Positions 19,311 to 28,248 of a stretch of 64,000 nucleotides of DNA are shown piece after piece. Position numbers and translations under genes: made by a program. Each line of letters opens with the position of its first letter. Positions within the stretch are counted from its first letter, which is position 1. The stretch comes from Bacillota bacterium (lineage in GTDB: Bacteria; Bacillota; DSM-12270; Thermacetogeniales; Thermacetogeniaceae), in assembly GCA_013177945.1 (NCBI GenBank), contig JABLXW010000001.1:186001-250000 (forward strand), given 5' to 3'. The notes under the pieces are model-generated. The model saw only the letters and a program-made list of their open reading frames with translations, did no database searches and was not told the origin of the DNA.

Positions 19311-19361
19311 TCTTTGCTTACGGATGGGGAATTTTAATTGTTTCAGGGTTCCAGGTGTTTG

Positions 19362-19390
19362 TTGCAGAAATGTTTATCTTTTGTTATAAT
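19362..19390 (+). promoter_or_regulatory. Sigma-A promoter of the rimP-nusA-infB operon
   Basis: TTGCAG (19362-19367) and a perfect TATAAT (19385-19390) are separated by 17 bases. The predicted start of transcription is near 19397, about 120 bases before rimP. This is one of the best promoter matches in the window. Confidence 0.9.
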
Positions 19391-19403
19391 TCGTGTTAGA
19401 AAG

Positions 19404-19470
19404 CACTCTTGCAGTACTTTAAATGCTCTGGGGAGGTTGTGCGGACAGAGTGGGTTTTGCCCACTCTTTC
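19404..19470 (+). promoter_or_regulatory. Candidate transcription attenuator in the rimP leader
   Basis: Within the leader, AGAGTGGG (19447-19454) and CCCACTCT (19460-19467) form a perfect 8-bp hairpin with a 5-base loop, ending in TTTC. CACTCT (19404-19409), just after the predicted transcription start, is complementary to the hairpin's 5' arm AGAGTG (19447-19452) and could act as an antiterminator strand. Because the promoter lies upstream, the hairpin would act on the rimP operon itself. The T run is short, so termination strength is uncertain. Confidence 0.55.
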
Positions 19471-19518
19471 ATATTATCAATAATTATTTTTTCGTAACTT
19501 CAGATCGGAGGGTTTTTC

Positions 19519-19977
19519 TTGAAAAAAACTGAATTTTACGAAACAATAGCAAAACTGCTGGAGCCCTTTCTAACCGACAGCGCGCTCGAACTCATCGATG
19601 TAGAATATCGCAAGGAAGGAAAAAACTGGTTTCTGCGAATTTTTATAGATAAACCGGGTGGTGTTCAGCTAGCGGATTGCGAAAATATCAGCAACTTTCT
19701 AAGTTCGAGGTTGGATGAACTGGATCTCATTCCTCATCATTATATCCTGGAGGTTTCATCACCCGGCATTGAAAGGCCGTTACGGAAACCTGAGGATTTT
19801 CTTCGCTACCGCGGTTCCCGGATTTCTTTAAAAACACACAACAGGGTTCAGGGTAAAAAGAACTTTCAAGGTGTTCTTGTTGATTATCTGGATAATCAGG
19901 TAATTCTCCAGACAGATGAGGGTGATTTCATGATTCCGTATGAAGCAATCAGTCAGGCAAAACTTAAAGTATTCTAG
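19519..19977 (+). CDS. rimP: Ribosome maturation factor RimP
   Basis: RimP assists maturation of the 30S subunit, in particular the 3' domain around S12/S19. The protein has 152 residues and two domains. The N-terminal domain has LELIDVEYRKEGKNWFLRIFID, the DCENISNFLSSRLD segment and LEVSSPGIERPLRKPEDFLR; a C-terminal SH3-like domain follows. TTG 19519 follows CGGAGGG. It is followed after 33 bases by nusA, the standard order. Confidence 0.96.
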   Translation: MKKTEFYETIAKLLEPFLTDSALELIDVEYRKEGKNWFLRIFIDKPGGVQLADCENISNFLSSRLDELDLIPHHYILEVSSPGIERPLRKPEDFLRYRGSRISLKTHNRVQGKKNFQGVLVDYLDNQVILQTDEGDFMIPYEAISQAKLKVF

Positions 19978-20010
19978 TTTTTAATAATTGATAAGGGAGG
20001 TGAATGAAGC

Positions 20011-21132
20011 GTGAACATTGAATTTATCAATGCTCTAAAAGATATCGAAAAGGAAAAGGGAATTAAAATAGAAACCCTTTTAGAAGCAATTGAAGTTGCC
20101 CTTCTCTCCGCATACCGAAAAAATTTTGGTTCGGCTCAAAACGCCCGGATTGAAATTGAAAGAGAAACAGGAGAAATCAAGGTGTTTGCCAGAAAAACCG
20201 TCGTGGAGGAAGTTGCGGATCCCAGGCTTGAAATTGACTTTGAACAAGCTAAAAATATAAACCCTGGGGTAAACTTGAACGATGTGATCGAAGTCGAAGT
20301 AACCCCCCAGAACTTTGGACGGATCGCAGCTCAAACAGCAAAGCAGGTAGTTGTCCAGAGAATCCGGGAGGCGGAACGGGGGCTTATTTATGAAGAGTTT
20401 TTAAGCCGCGAAGGAGACATCGTTACGGGTGTGATCCGGCGACATGAAGCGAAAAATGTTTATATAGATTTAGGCCGCGCCGAGGCCCTTCTTGCACCAG
20501 CGGAACAAATCCCTACGGAAAAATACAACCGCGGGGAGCGCATTAAAACATATGTTGTCGAAGTTAAAAAAACCACCAAGGGCCCCCAGATTTTAGTTTC
20601 GCGGACCCATCCGGGACTGCTCAAGCGCCTTTTTGAATTGGAGGTTCCCGAAATTTATGAGGGCATCGTCGAATTGAAGGCAGTCGCCCGGGAACCAGGC
20701 GCCCGCTCAAAAATCGCCGTGCATTCCAGAGACGAAAACGTGGATCCGGTCGGAGCTTGTGTGGGGCCCAAGGGAATGCGCGTCCAGACGATCGTGAACG
20801 AACTCCGGGGAGAAAAGATTGATATCGTAAAGTGGGACAGCGATCCGAAAGTTTTTGTTGCCAATGCTTTAAGTCCCTCGAAAGTTATTTCAGTAGAAAT
20901 AAACGAAAGCGAAAGAGTCGCAAAGGTAATCGTCCCCGATTTTCAACTTTCACTGGCTATCGGAAAAGAAGGGCAGAACGCGCGTTTGGCAGCGCGCCTC
21001 ACAGGCTGGAAAATTGACATCAAAAGCGAGTCTCAGGTTCGGGAAAGCAATAACTATATTGAGCAGGCAGCTGAACAAGAAACTACCCGGGAAGTCGAGC
21101 AAAAACATGAGGTGAATTTCTCCGATGCCTAA
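20011..21132 (+). CDS. nusA: Transcription termination/antitermination factor NusA
   Basis: NusA binds RNA polymerase and RNA, modulating pausing, termination and antitermination. The 373-residue Gram-positive form has an N-terminal polymerase-binding domain (1-130) and an S1 domain (about 135-205, GDIVTGVIRRHEAKNVYIDL). Two KH domains follow (about 230-345, with GACVGPKGMRVQTIVNELRG and LAIGKEGQNARLAARLTG). The acidic repeats of E. coli NusA are absent, as is usual here. GTG 20011 follows AAGGGAGGTGA. The 3' end overlaps rnpM by 8 bases. Confidence 0.97.
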   Translation: MNIEFINALKDIEKEKGIKIETLLEAIEVALLSAYRKNFGSAQNARIEIERETGEIKVFARKTVVEEVADPRLEIDFEQAKNINPGVNLNDVIEVEVTPQNFGRIAAQTAKQVVVQRIREAERGLIYEEFLSREGDIVTGVIRRHEAKNVYIDLGRAEALLAPAEQIPTEKYNRGERIKTYVVEVKKTTKGPQILVSRTHPGLLKRLFELEVPEIYEGIVELKAVAREPGARSKIAVHSRDENVDPVGACVGPKGMRVQTIVNELRGEKIDIVKWDSDPKVFVANALSPSKVISVEINESERVAKVIVPDFQLSLAIGKEGQNARLAARLTGWKIDIKSESQVRESNNYIEQAAEQETTREVEQKHEVNFSDA

Positions 21133-21400
21133 AACAAAAAAAATTCCCCAACGCATCTGTGTGGGTTGTCAACAAACCAGAGAGAAAAGGGAATTGATCA
21201 GAATTGTACGGACACCCGATCTCCACGTAGTGATTGATCCAACCGGAAAGAGATCCGGCCGGGGTGCCTATATTTGCCGGGACCTAAAGTGTCTGGATGC
21301 TGCAATTGCAGGTAAACAACTCCAAAGAGCCTTGCGTGTAGAGCTGCCCTCAGAGGTTTTGGAGGAACTTAAAAAAATGCTTTCAGGTGAAGTAAAATGA
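21125..21400 (+). CDS. rnpM: RNase P modulator RnpM (YlxR family)
   Basis: The 91-residue protein matches the YlxR family, recently described as a modulator of RNase P. Characteristic features are PQRICVGCQQTREKRELIRIV, the GKRSGRGAYICRDLKCLD block with cysteines, and LQRALRVELP near the end. The start ATG 21125 lies inside the last codons of nusA after GAGGTGAATTTC. Its stop overlaps the ylxQ ATG, so nusA, rnpM and ylxQ are translationally coupled. Confidence 0.95.
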   Translation: MPKTKKIPQRICVGCQQTREKRELIRIVRTPDLHVVIDPTGKRSGRGAYICRDLKCLDAAIAGKQLQRALRVELPSEVLEELKKMLSGEVK

Positions 21401-21717
21401 AGTCCCTTTTTTCCTTACTTGGTCTTGCAAGGCGGGCAGGCAAGCTTACTTCCGGAATTACCAATTGCCTCCACGCCCTTGCTCATAAAGAAGCCAGGCT
21501 GATAATTCTTGCAGAAGACGCAGGAAGAAACAGAGAGAAGGTGATTAAAGCCTGCCTTACGGAGCAGGTACCTTATCTTGAGTTTGGATCCAGACAAGAA
21601 TTTCTCAAGTATCTTGGTCAATCCTCTTGCATCTGGGCAGTTCTTTGTGAAAATTTTGCCCAACAGATTCTAAAATACGGAAACGGAATCCTTAAAAAGA
21701 AGCAAGATCTCAATTAA
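21397..21717 (+). CDS. ylxQ: L7Ae-family RNA-binding protein YlxQ
   Basis: The 106-residue protein is a YlxQ-type member of the L7Ae/L30e/S12e fold, which binds kink-turn RNA. LLGLARRAGKLTSGITNCLHAL at the N-terminus and the ARLIILAEDAGRNREKVIKAC core are recognisable. The ATG overlaps the rnpM stop. It lies between rnpM and infB in the conserved rimP-nusA-ylxR-ylxQ-infB order, which supports a role in RNA or ribosome metabolism; the precise target is not known. Confidence 0.93.
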   Translation: MKSLFSLLGLARRAGKLTSGITNCLHALAHKEARLIILAEDAGRNREKVIKACLTEQVPYLEFGSRQEFLKYLGQSSCIWAVLCENFAQQILKYGNGILKKKQDLN

Positions 21718-21741
21718 ACCTGTTAAAATGGGGGTGATTTG

Positions 21742-23898
21742 ATGGCAAAAACCCGTGTCCATGAGCTAGCAAAAGAATTGGATATGAACAGCAAGGATCT
21801 TCTTGCCCGTTTACATCAAATGGGGCTAACGGTAAAAAACCACATGAGCACCCTGGAGGACGAAGAAGTTAGAAGAGTTAAAAAGATTTTTGGCAAAAGT
21901 ACTCAGGCGAAGTCTCCAAAGAAACCCGAGAGGAAGCCTGAACCTCAGGCTACGGAAAAATCCAGGTTTGATCGGGACGAATACCGGAGGCGGACTTTAG
22001 CCCGCAAAGAAGAGCAACGGCGTTCTCAAGAGCAAAGCCAGCGCAAGCTCCTTTCCAAAGTGGTGACAATTTCCTCCCGCAAGTCTTTAGGAAAACGCAG
22101 AAGGAAAGGAGCCAACAGAACCGCTGGCGAACTTCAACCCGCAAAAATTACGATCGGAAATACGATTACACCTCAAGAACTGGCCGATCGTCTGGGGATT
22201 AACGGGAGTGAAGTAGTGAAGAAACTAATTGAACTGGGGGTAATGGCCTCCCTGAACCAGGAAATCGATAGCGAAACGGCAATTCTGGTTGCAGAAGAAT
22301 TCGGGGTGGAAGTTGAAGCCGAAGAAGAAAGCGCAGGGCTGGAAACGATTCTGGAGGATACCCCCGATCCGGAAGAACACCTTGAACCGAGACCGCCAGT
22401 TATTACAGTAATGGGTCACGTGGACCACGGGAAAACCTCTCTGCTCGATGCCATTCGCAAAACTAATGTTACTGCAACCGAAGCAGGAGGGATTACCCAG
22501 CATATCGGAGCGTATCAAGTTGAGTTGAAAGGCAAGAAAATCACCTTTTTAGATACTCCCGGTCACGAAGCTTTTACTGCAATGCGGGCGCGGGGGGCCA
22601 GGGTTACCGATATAGCCGTCTTAGTCGTAGCAGCAGATGATGGTGTAATGCCGCAGACCGTGGAGGCAATCAACCACGCAAAAGCAGCCGGAGTTCCAAT
22701 TGTAGTTGCAATCAATAAAATCGACAAACCCCAGGCAAATCCGGACCGGGTAAAGCAGCAGCTTGCCGAACACGGTCTTGTTCCCGAAGAATGGGGAGGG
22801 AATACGATTTGCGTTCCCGTCTCTGCTGTCACGAAGGAAGGCCTGGACCAGCTCCTGGAAATGCTCTTACTTGTCGCCGAAATGGAGGAATTGAAAGCCA
22901 ATCCGCGGCGTCCGGCGCGGGGAACCGTCATTGAAGCTCAGCTGGATAGAGGCAGGGGACCGGTAGCCACGGTGTTAATCCAAAAAGGGACCCTCGAAGT
23001 TGGTGACTACATCTTGGCAGGCACTGCCCACGGAAGAGTAAGGGCAATGATGGATTTCAAGGGCCGGAGGATAAAAAAGGCCACTCCATCCACTCCGGTG
23101 GAAATTCTGGGCCTTTCGGAGGTACCCAACGCGGGTGATTCTTTCTATGTGGTCCAGGACGAAAAACTGGCCCGCCAGATTGTAGGAGAAAGAATCAAAC
23201 AAAAGCGGCAGCAGGATGTTTCAGCCCCCGGTAAGATTACCCTGGAAGACCTCTTTAAACAGATTCAACAAGGAAAAGTAAAAGAACTAAACCTCATTGT
23301 TAAAGCCGATGTTCAGGGCTCGGTGGAAGCCCTTACCCAGGCGCTTACCAAATTGAATACCCCGGAAGTGAGGATTAACCTCATTCATTCCGGCGTAGGC
23401 GCCATCACAGAAACGGATGTCATGCTCGCGAGCGCCTCCAATGGTTTGATTATCGGCTTTAACGTGCGGCCTGACAGCAATGCAAAAAAGGCTGCCGAAC
23501 AACAAAAGGTAGAAATCAGGCTTTACCGCGTTATTTACGAAGCCCTTGACGATATCAAAGCTGCTCTGGAGGGGCTCCTGGAGCCTGAATTAAAAGAGGT
23601 TATTTTGGGGCGGGCCGAGGTGAGAGAAACTTTCCGCATTCCGAAGGTAGGTATAGTTGCGGGGTGCTACGTTTCGGAAGGAAAAGTGGCCAGAAACAGC
23701 AAGGCCCGCGTCATTCGTGACGGCATGGTAATCTACGACGGGAGCATCTCTTCCCTTAAGCGGTTCAAAGACGATGTCCGCGAAGTAGCCCAGGGCCATG
23801 AGTGTGGAATCGGGTTTGACAAATTCCAGGATCTGAAACAGGGTGATATCCTGGAAGTCTATACTGTGGAAGAGGTCAAGAGGGTGCTCCATACTTAA
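21742..23898 (+). CDS. infB: Translation initiation factor IF-2
   Basis: IF-2 is the GTPase that places initiator tRNA on the ribosome. From ATG 21742, after GGGGGTGA, the protein has 718 residues, with a short basic N-terminal region. The GTPase domain starts near residue 215: G1 [18 protein letters not shown]3 DTPGHEAF, G4 INKIDKP. Domains II and III and the C-terminal fMet-tRNA-binding domain follow. The N-terminal winged subdomain [19 protein letters not shown] is also present. Confidence 0.97.
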   Translation: MAKTRVHELAKELDMNSKDLLARLHQMGLTVKNHMSTLEDEEVRRVKKIFGKSTQAKSPKKPERKPEPQATEKSRFDRDEYRRRTLARKEEQRRSQEQSQRKLLSKVVTISSRKSLGKRRRKGANRTAGELQPAKITIGNTITPQELADRLGINGSEVVKKLIELGVMASLNQEIDSETAILVAEEFGVEVEAEEESAGLETILEDTPDPEEHLEPRPPVITVMGHVDHGKTSLLDAIRKTNVTATEAGGITQHIGAYQVELKGKKITFLDTPGHEAFTAMRARGARVTDIAVLVVAADDGVMPQTVEAINHAKAAGVPIVVAINKIDKPQANPDRVKQQLAEHGLVPEEWGGNTICVPVSAVTKEGLDQLLEMLLLVAEMEELKANPRRPARGTVIEAQLDRGRGPVATVLIQKGTLEVGDYILAGTAHGRVRAMMDFKGRRIKKATPSTPVEILGLSEVPNAGDSFYVVQDEKLARQIVGERIKQKRQQDVSAPGKITLEDLFKQIQQGKVKELNLIVKADVQGSVEALTQALTKLNTPEVRINLIHSGVGAITETDVMLASASNGLIIGFNVRPDSNAKKAAEQQKVEIRLYRVIYEALDDIKAALEGLLEPELKEVILGRAEVRETFRIPKVGIVAGCYVSEGKVARNSKARVIRDGMVIYDGSISSLKRFKDDVREVAQGHECGIGFDKFQDLKQGDILEVYTVEEVKRVLHT

Positions 23899-23913
23899 AA
23901 AGGGTGAAGCAAA

Positions 23914-24276
23914 GTGAACTTTCGTCCAAGTCGGCTTGCAGAAGAAATCAAGCGAGAGGTAACAGACATTCTCCGGCTCCAATTAAAGGATCCCCGCATC
24001 AGCAGGTTTATCAGCATTACGGATGTAGAGGTCTCAAAGGACCTGCGCCATGCCAAGGTGTTCGTGAGCGTATTTGGATCTGAGGAAGAGCAGGCGAAAA
24101 CCCTGGAGGGCTTGAAGAAGGCCAGCGGCTTTATCCGGGCGGAACTTGGAAAAAGAATTCGCGTGCGGTACCTCCCCGAGCTTTCCTTTTGCTTCGATCC
24201 TTCAATCCAGCGGGGAATCAAGATTTCTCAAATTCTGCGCGAGGTTGCAAACAAAAGGGAGGCCGGGGACTCGTGA
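23914..24276 (+). CDS. rbfA: Ribosome-binding factor A
   Basis: RbfA is a cold-shock and 30S maturation factor that binds near the 16S central pseudoknot. The 120-residue KH-like protein begins MNFRPSRLAEEIKREVTDIL and contains ISRFISITDVEVSKDLRHAKVFVS, both diagnostic. GTG 23914 follows AGGGTGAAGC, 15 bases after infB. Its stop overlaps the nrnA start in a GTGA arrangement. Confidence 0.96.
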   Translation: MNFRPSRLAEEIKREVTDILRLQLKDPRISRFISITDVEVSKDLRHAKVFVSVFGSEEEQAKTLEGLKKASGFIRAELGKRIRVRYLPELSFCFDPSIQRGIKISQILREVANKREAGDS

Positions 24277-25259
24277 AGACCGATGAAGAAGCAGCAAGCA
24301 TCCTTCGGGAATCCGGTGAGTTCCTGATTACCACCCATCTCAACCCCGACGGGGATGCGGTGGGTTCTCTGCTCGGCCTTGGCCTGGCACTTAAAAAATT
24401 AAATAAAAAAGTGGAAATGGTTTCTCCCCATCCCCTGCCCGGGAACTACCAGTTTCTCCCGGGAAGCGAATTCGTCCAACTCCCCTGCAATTTAAAAAAG
24501 CAGGTCTACGATGTGGGTGTCGTTCTTGACTGCACAGAAATAAACCGGGCCGGAAAGGACCTTGAAGAGATTCTCAGGAAATGCAAAAAGATAATTAACA
24601 TCGATCACCATATCAGCAATACCAATTTCGGAAACATCAACGTGGTGGATCCCGCTGCTGCAGCAACCGGAGAACTTGTATTCAAAATTCTTACAGTGAT
24701 GAGAGTTGAAATTACCCCGGATGTGGCTACAAATCTCTACTTTGCTCTGGCAACAGATACAGGTTCCTTTCAATATCAAAACACAACGCCCGGCTGCCAC
24801 CGGACGGCGGCAACTCTCCTGGAGTTAGGGGCCGCCCAGGAGAAAATTCAGCAATTTTTAAACGAAAACCGCTCTTTAACAAGCCTTCGCTTGCTGGAAA
24901 AAAGCCTCGGCACCCTGTCGGTTAGTGAAAGCGGTCTGACCGCCTGGATGACAGTTTCTCAAAAGTTTCTCGAGGAAGTTGGCGGCAAGATTGAAGATTG
25001 TGAAGGGTTTATTGATTATCCCAAATCTCTTGCCGGGGTGGAAGTTGGAATTCTCTTTAAAGAACTCGCCGAGAACGAAATCAAAGTCGGCTTTCGTTCA
25101 AAAAACTTCCTGAATGTTAATCAACTTGCTGCCCTTTTTGGAGGTGGTGGCCACGAACGGGCGGCAGGCTGCACAATCCGGGGCCCTTTAAAAGAAGTGG
25201 AAAGAAGGGTTATTCAGGCAACAGAAGCATTCCTAACCCGAAGCAGGGGAGGGAAGTAA
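24273..25259 (+). CDS. nrnA: Bifunctional oligoribonuclease/PAP phosphatase NrnA (DHH family)
   Basis: NrnA degrades 2-5 nt RNA fragments and hydrolyses pAp to AMP. The DHH domain shows TTHLNPDGDAVGSLLGLG, VVLDCTE and NIDHHISNTNFG; the DHHA1 domain ends in FGGGGHERAAGCTI. GTG 24273 gives 328 residues, is preceded by AGGGAGG, and overlaps the rbfA stop. The much earlier in-frame ATG would run inside rbfA. It precedes truB, as in most Firmicutes. Confidence 0.96.
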   Translation: MKTDEEAASILRESGEFLITTHLNPDGDAVGSLLGLGLALKKLNKKVEMVSPHPLPGNYQFLPGSEFVQLPCNLKKQVYDVGVVLDCTEINRAGKDLEEILRKCKKIINIDHHISNTNFGNINVVDPAAAATGELVFKILTVMRVEITPDVATNLYFALATDTGSFQYQNTTPGCHRTAATLLELGAAQEKIQQFLNENRSLTSLRLLEKSLGTLSVSESGLTAWMTVSQKFLEEVGGKIEDCEGFIDYPKSLAGVEVGILFKELAENEIKVGFRSKNFLNVNQLAALFGGGGHERAAGCTIRGPLKEVERRVIQATEAFLTRSRGGK

Positions 25260-25264
25260 AACAA

Positions 25265-26203
25265 ATGGATGGCTTGATTAATGTGCTGAAGCCCCCGGGT
25301 ATCACCTCTCACGACGTGGTTTTGTACTTGCGGAAATTATTCCATACCCAAAAGGTGGGTCACACCGGCACACTTGATCCCGGTGCTGCTGGAGTGTTGC
25401 CGATCTGCCTGGGGCAGGGAACGCGGGTCGCGGAATACATGATGGAGAAGCCCAAGCGCTACCGCGGGGAAATGGTGATCGGAATTCGTACCGAAACATT
25501 CGATGCAGGAGGAAAAGTTACCTTCAGACATGCCCCGGTTCAGGTGGAGCCCAGACAAATCGAAGAAATTTTCAAAAGTTTAACCGGAGAAATCAAGCAG
25601 GTTCCGCCGATGGTTTCAGCAGTTCACTGCCAGGGAAAGAGGCTCTATGAACTGGCGCGGCAGGGAAAAACAGTGGAACGCAAGCCGCGCAAGGTTACGG
25701 TTTACTCATTTGAAATTCTTCGCGTCGATAATCAACATCCATATCCCCGAATTTTATTCGACATCGAATGCTCAAAAGGAACTTACGTAAGAAGCATCTG
25801 TGCCGAAGTCGGTGAAAGGTTGACCTTTGGCGCCTACCTTTCTTTTTTAATCCGGACTGCAAGTGGACCCTTCCATCTCGAAAAGGCGTTTACGCTAGAA
25901 GAAATTAAGGAGCTTTGGGAAAAAGGGGATTGCTCTTTTCTTCTTCCCGTAGATTATGCTTTACAGGATTTGCCTGCTTTCACGGTTAAGGAGCAGGCGA
26001 TACGTAATATCGTTAACGGCTTGCCTCTTGCCCCTTCAGGAATTATGGGAGGAATTGGCAATACCAATCTGCCTCCCCTTGTTCGTCTCTATGCACCCAA
26101 TGGCATTTTTCTTGCGTTAGGGGAGCATCAAAGCCGCCCTGGAGGAAACTGGTTTTACAAACCAAAAAAGGTCTTCCAATTCTGGCAAAAGCAGAAAAAT
26201 TAA
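25265..26203 (+). CDS. truB: tRNA pseudouridine-55 synthase TruB
   Basis: TruB makes pseudouridine 55 in the T-loop of tRNAs. The 312-residue protein has the N-terminal LNVLKPPGITSHDVV-type block, the catalytic aspartate in KVGHTGTLDPGAAGVLPICLG (about residue 39), the VSAVHCQGKRLYELARQG loop, and CSKGTYVRSIC. ATG 25265 lies 5 bases after the nrnA stop. A C-terminal extension after about residue 230 corresponds to the usual PUA-like region. Confidence 0.97.
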   Translation: MDGLINVLKPPGITSHDVVLYLRKLFHTQKVGHTGTLDPGAAGVLPICLGQGTRVAEYMMEKPKRYRGEMVIGIRTETFDAGGKVTFRHAPVQVEPRQIEEIFKSLTGEIKQVPPMVSAVHCQGKRLYELARQGKTVERKPRKVTVYSFEILRVDNQHPYPRILFDIECSKGTYVRSICAEVGERLTFGAYLSFLIRTASGPFHLEKAFTLEEIKELWEKGDCSFLLPVDYALQDLPAFTVKEQAIRNIVNGLPLAPSGIMGGIGNTNLPPLVRLYAPNGIFLALGEHQSRPGGNWFYKPKKVFQFWQKQKN

Positions 26204-26219
26204 AAAGGGGTTCGTGGTC

Positions 26220-27188
26220 ATGAAGGTGATTGAAAAGTTGGATCCAGTGCCTTTCCCGGATAAAAAGCTCGTTGTGGCCCTTGGCAACTTTGACGGCGTT
26301 CACCTTGGACACCAGCATCTGTTAAGGGAAATGGTTAAATTTTCCTGCAAGATAAAAGCAGTCCCGGCCGTTCTCCTTCTCCATCCCCATCCTTTAAAAA
26401 TCCTGGACCCCAAAAAAGCGCCGAAAATGCTCCTCGACTTTAACAAAAAGATTGAATTGCTTGAATTGCTGGGCATTAAAGCGGCTTTTATTATTCCTTT
26501 CAACGAGGATCTGGCCCTGCTCAGCCCTGAACAATTTATCGAGGAAATTTTAATTAATAAACTCAGGGTATTTGGAGTTTACGTTGGTTTCAATTACCGG
26601 TTCGGACGGGCCGCTCAAGGTACACCTGAACTCCTTGTTCGCTATGGAAGGAAATTTAATTTTCTCGTTGCCGTTATTCCTCCTACCACGGTGGAGGGCA
26701 CCCTGGTGAGCAGCACCACAATTCGGGCCGCCCTGGAGGCAGGCAATATTACCTGGGCCAGGCAATTGCTGGGATACTGGCCAGTCATAAAAGGAACTGT
26801 AGTTCAGGGAAACCAACGAGGGAGGTCGCTTGGATTCCCTACCGCCAACATTGCATTACCGCCTGACCTGATTGTTCCCGGTTCCGGAGTCTATGCGGGG
26901 CGCGCCTACCTGGAGGGAAAATACTACCCGGCAATTGTAAATGTCGGCTACCGCCCTACCTTTGATGATACAAGCAGAAAAACTATTGAGGCACATTTGT
27001 TAAACTACCGGGGGCTTGCCTACGGCAAAGAAATTGAGGTGGAACTGTATCAGAGACTGCGAGATGAACAAAAATTCAACAACACTCAGGAACTGGTTCA
27101 GCAAATCAAAGAAGACATCCAAAACGCCATTTCCATTTTCGAAAAGCAGGGAAATTCCTGCGCTTTCCTGCCAAAAAAACAGGTATAA
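26220..27188 (+). CDS. ribF: Bifunctional riboflavin kinase/FAD synthetase
   Basis: RibF phosphorylates riboflavin to FMN and adenylylates FMN to FAD. The N-terminal nucleotidyltransferase domain shows VVALGNFDGVHLGHQHLLRE and VGFNYRFGRAAQGTPELL. The C-terminal flavokinase domain begins near residue 180 with GTVVQGNQRGRSLGFPTANI. ATG 26220 gives 322 residues and is better spaced from AAAGGGG than the GTG at 26214. It follows truB, the usual order. Confidence 0.96.
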   Translation: MKVIEKLDPVPFPDKKLVVALGNFDGVHLGHQHLLREMVKFSCKIKAVPAVLLLHPHPLKILDPKKAPKMLLDFNKKIELLELLGIKAAFIIPFNEDLALLSPEQFIEEILINKLRVFGVYVGFNYRFGRAAQGTPELLVRYGRKFNFLVAVIPPTTVEGTLVSSTTIRAALEAGNITWARQLLGYWPVIKGTVVQGNQRGRSLGFPTANIALPPDLIVPGSGVYAGRAYLEGKYYPAIVNVGYRPTFDDTSRKTIEAHLLNYRGLAYGKEIEVELYQRLRDEQKFNNTQELVQQIKEDIQNAISIFEKQGNSCAFLPKKQV

Positions 27189-27251
27189 TCGCCCCGTCTC
27201 TTCCGTATATTTTTGTAATGGATAAGGCCAACTGCAGCCGTGAAGTGAAGA

Positions 27252-27280
27252 TTTACAGAAGGTTTAAACTGTGATAAGAT
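27252..27280 (+). promoter_or_regulatory. Promoter in front of the small 73+73-residue gene pair
   Basis: TTTACA (27252-27257) and TAAGAT (27275-27280) are 17 bases apart. The predicted start of transcription near 27287 is about 36 bases upstream of the TTG of the first small gene. It would also serve rpsO downstream. Confidence 0.6.
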
Positions 27281-27322
27281 AGGATTAATAAATAAAATTA
27301 AGAAAATTAAGGGGGAATCCAT

Positions 27323-27544
27323 TTGGGACTTCCGGTGATCGACGAGTATCACCAGGATCTCAAAAAAATTGTGCAGCGAATTTCCCATATTTGCATGAGT
27401 GAGGAATTCCTCGCTCTAAAAAAAGAACTGGAAATAATTTATGCCGACTGTGGTGCAGAACATGCCTCAATTCTTGCTTTTCAAGATGCTCTCTACGCGC
27501 TGATCGCCCAGGAGGAGCTGAATTTGCGTCAGTTCAGGGTTTAG
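27323..27544 (+). CDS. Hypothetical 73-residue helical protein
   Basis: I do not recognise this protein. It is predicted to be largely helical and slightly acidic, with MGLPVIDEYHQDLKKIVQRI at the start, two cysteines in mid-sequence and one more in YADCGAEH. No membrane segment or signal peptide is seen. TTG 27323 follows AAGGGGG at about 7 bases. It is separated by 19 bases from a second 73-residue gene and the two share a dedicated promoter, so they probably work together. Confidence 0.65.
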   Translation: MGLPVIDEYHQDLKKIVQRISHICMSEEFLALKKELEIIYADCGAEHASILAFQDALYALIAQEELNLRQFRV

Positions 27545-27563
27545 GGCGAGGAGCAGATTGTTG

Positions 27564-27785
27564 ATGAAGGTTATTATTACCGAACACGCGAAAAAAAGGT
27601 TAAATGACCTCCGTCAAGAAAAAATCACAATTGATGACATCATCCGGGCTGCAAGAGAAATTCCTGCACAGGTCCCAAGTGCTGCAAGGTTCCGCGGTTT
27701 CTTTGCAAAGTCGGGCCGGATGTTTGACCTGGTGGTCAAGGACATTCCTGCCGGACGCCTTGTAATCACAATTATCGGCAAGTAA
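27564..27785 (+). CDS. Small DUF4258-like protein
   Basis: The 73-residue protein begins MKVIITEHAKKRLNDLRQEK and ends with strand-forming segments MFDLVVKDIPAGRLVITIIG. The pattern of an early HAxxRL motif, a helix ITIDDIIRAA, then paired strands resembles DUF4258-type small proteins, which have been noted in toxin-like contexts; the match is by eye and not firm. ATG 27564 follows GAGGAG (27548-27553); TTG 27558 or 27561 are alternatives. rpsO starts 43 bases after its stop. Confidence 0.62.
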   Translation: MKVIITEHAKKRLNDLRQEKITIDDIIRAAREIPAQVPSAARFRGFFAKSGRMFDLVVKDIPAGRLVITIIGK

Positions 27786-27828
27786 AATACAAGTAGCATA
27801 GAATCTTTAACAACAGGGAGGTATCGAA

Positions 27829-28098
27829 TTGGTTTTCAGCCCTACGGTCAAAAAAGAAATAATTCAAAAATATCAAATTCATGAACGGGATACCGGCTCT
27901 CCTGAAGTCCAGATTGCCCTTCTAACAGAAAGAATCAATTACCTGACCGAACACCTTAAAGTCCACCGGAAGGACTTTCATTCACGAAGAGGCCTCCTCA
28001 AAATGGTAGGCCAGAGGCGCGCTCTTTTAAATTATTTGAAGGAAAAAGATTCCTTCAGATACCGGAACATTATTGAGAAGCTTGGCTTGCGCCGGTAA
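27829..28098 (+). CDS. rpsO: 30S ribosomal protein S15
   Basis: S15 is a primary 16S rRNA-binding protein of the small subunit platform. The 89-residue protein has [20 protein letters not shown] and the [20 protein letters not shown] block with the RNA-binding histidine and arginine residues. TTG 27829 follows GGGAGG. It stands immediately upstream of pnp, as in nearly all bacteria, with a hairpin terminator between them. Confidence 0.97.
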   Translation: MVFSPTVKKEIIQKYQIHERDTGSPEVQIALLTERINYLTEHLKVHRKDFHSRRGLLKMVGQRRALLNYLKEKDSFRYRNIIEKLGLRR

Positions 28099-28107
28099 TT
28101 CAAAAAG

Positions 28108-28138
28108 AGAGCGGTTCACCGCTCTATAATTATTCTTA
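28108..28138 (+). terminator. Terminator-like hairpin between rpsO and pnp
   Basis: AGAGCGG (28108-28114) and CCGCTCT (28119-28125) form a perfect 7-bp stem with a TTCA loop. It is followed by an AT-rich tail with broken T runs (to about 28138). It may only partly terminate, leaving read-through into pnp, and could also be an RNase processing hairpin, as known for rpsO-pnp in other bacteria. Confidence 0.65.
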
Positions 28139-28248
28139 AGTTGCATTAACAGTTAAACGATGAATCCAAAACATAGACCAGGAAAAATCTAGAGTAACCA
28201 CACGATTAATACCCAAAAAGTTATTTCTTTGGTAACAGGAGGTAGATC

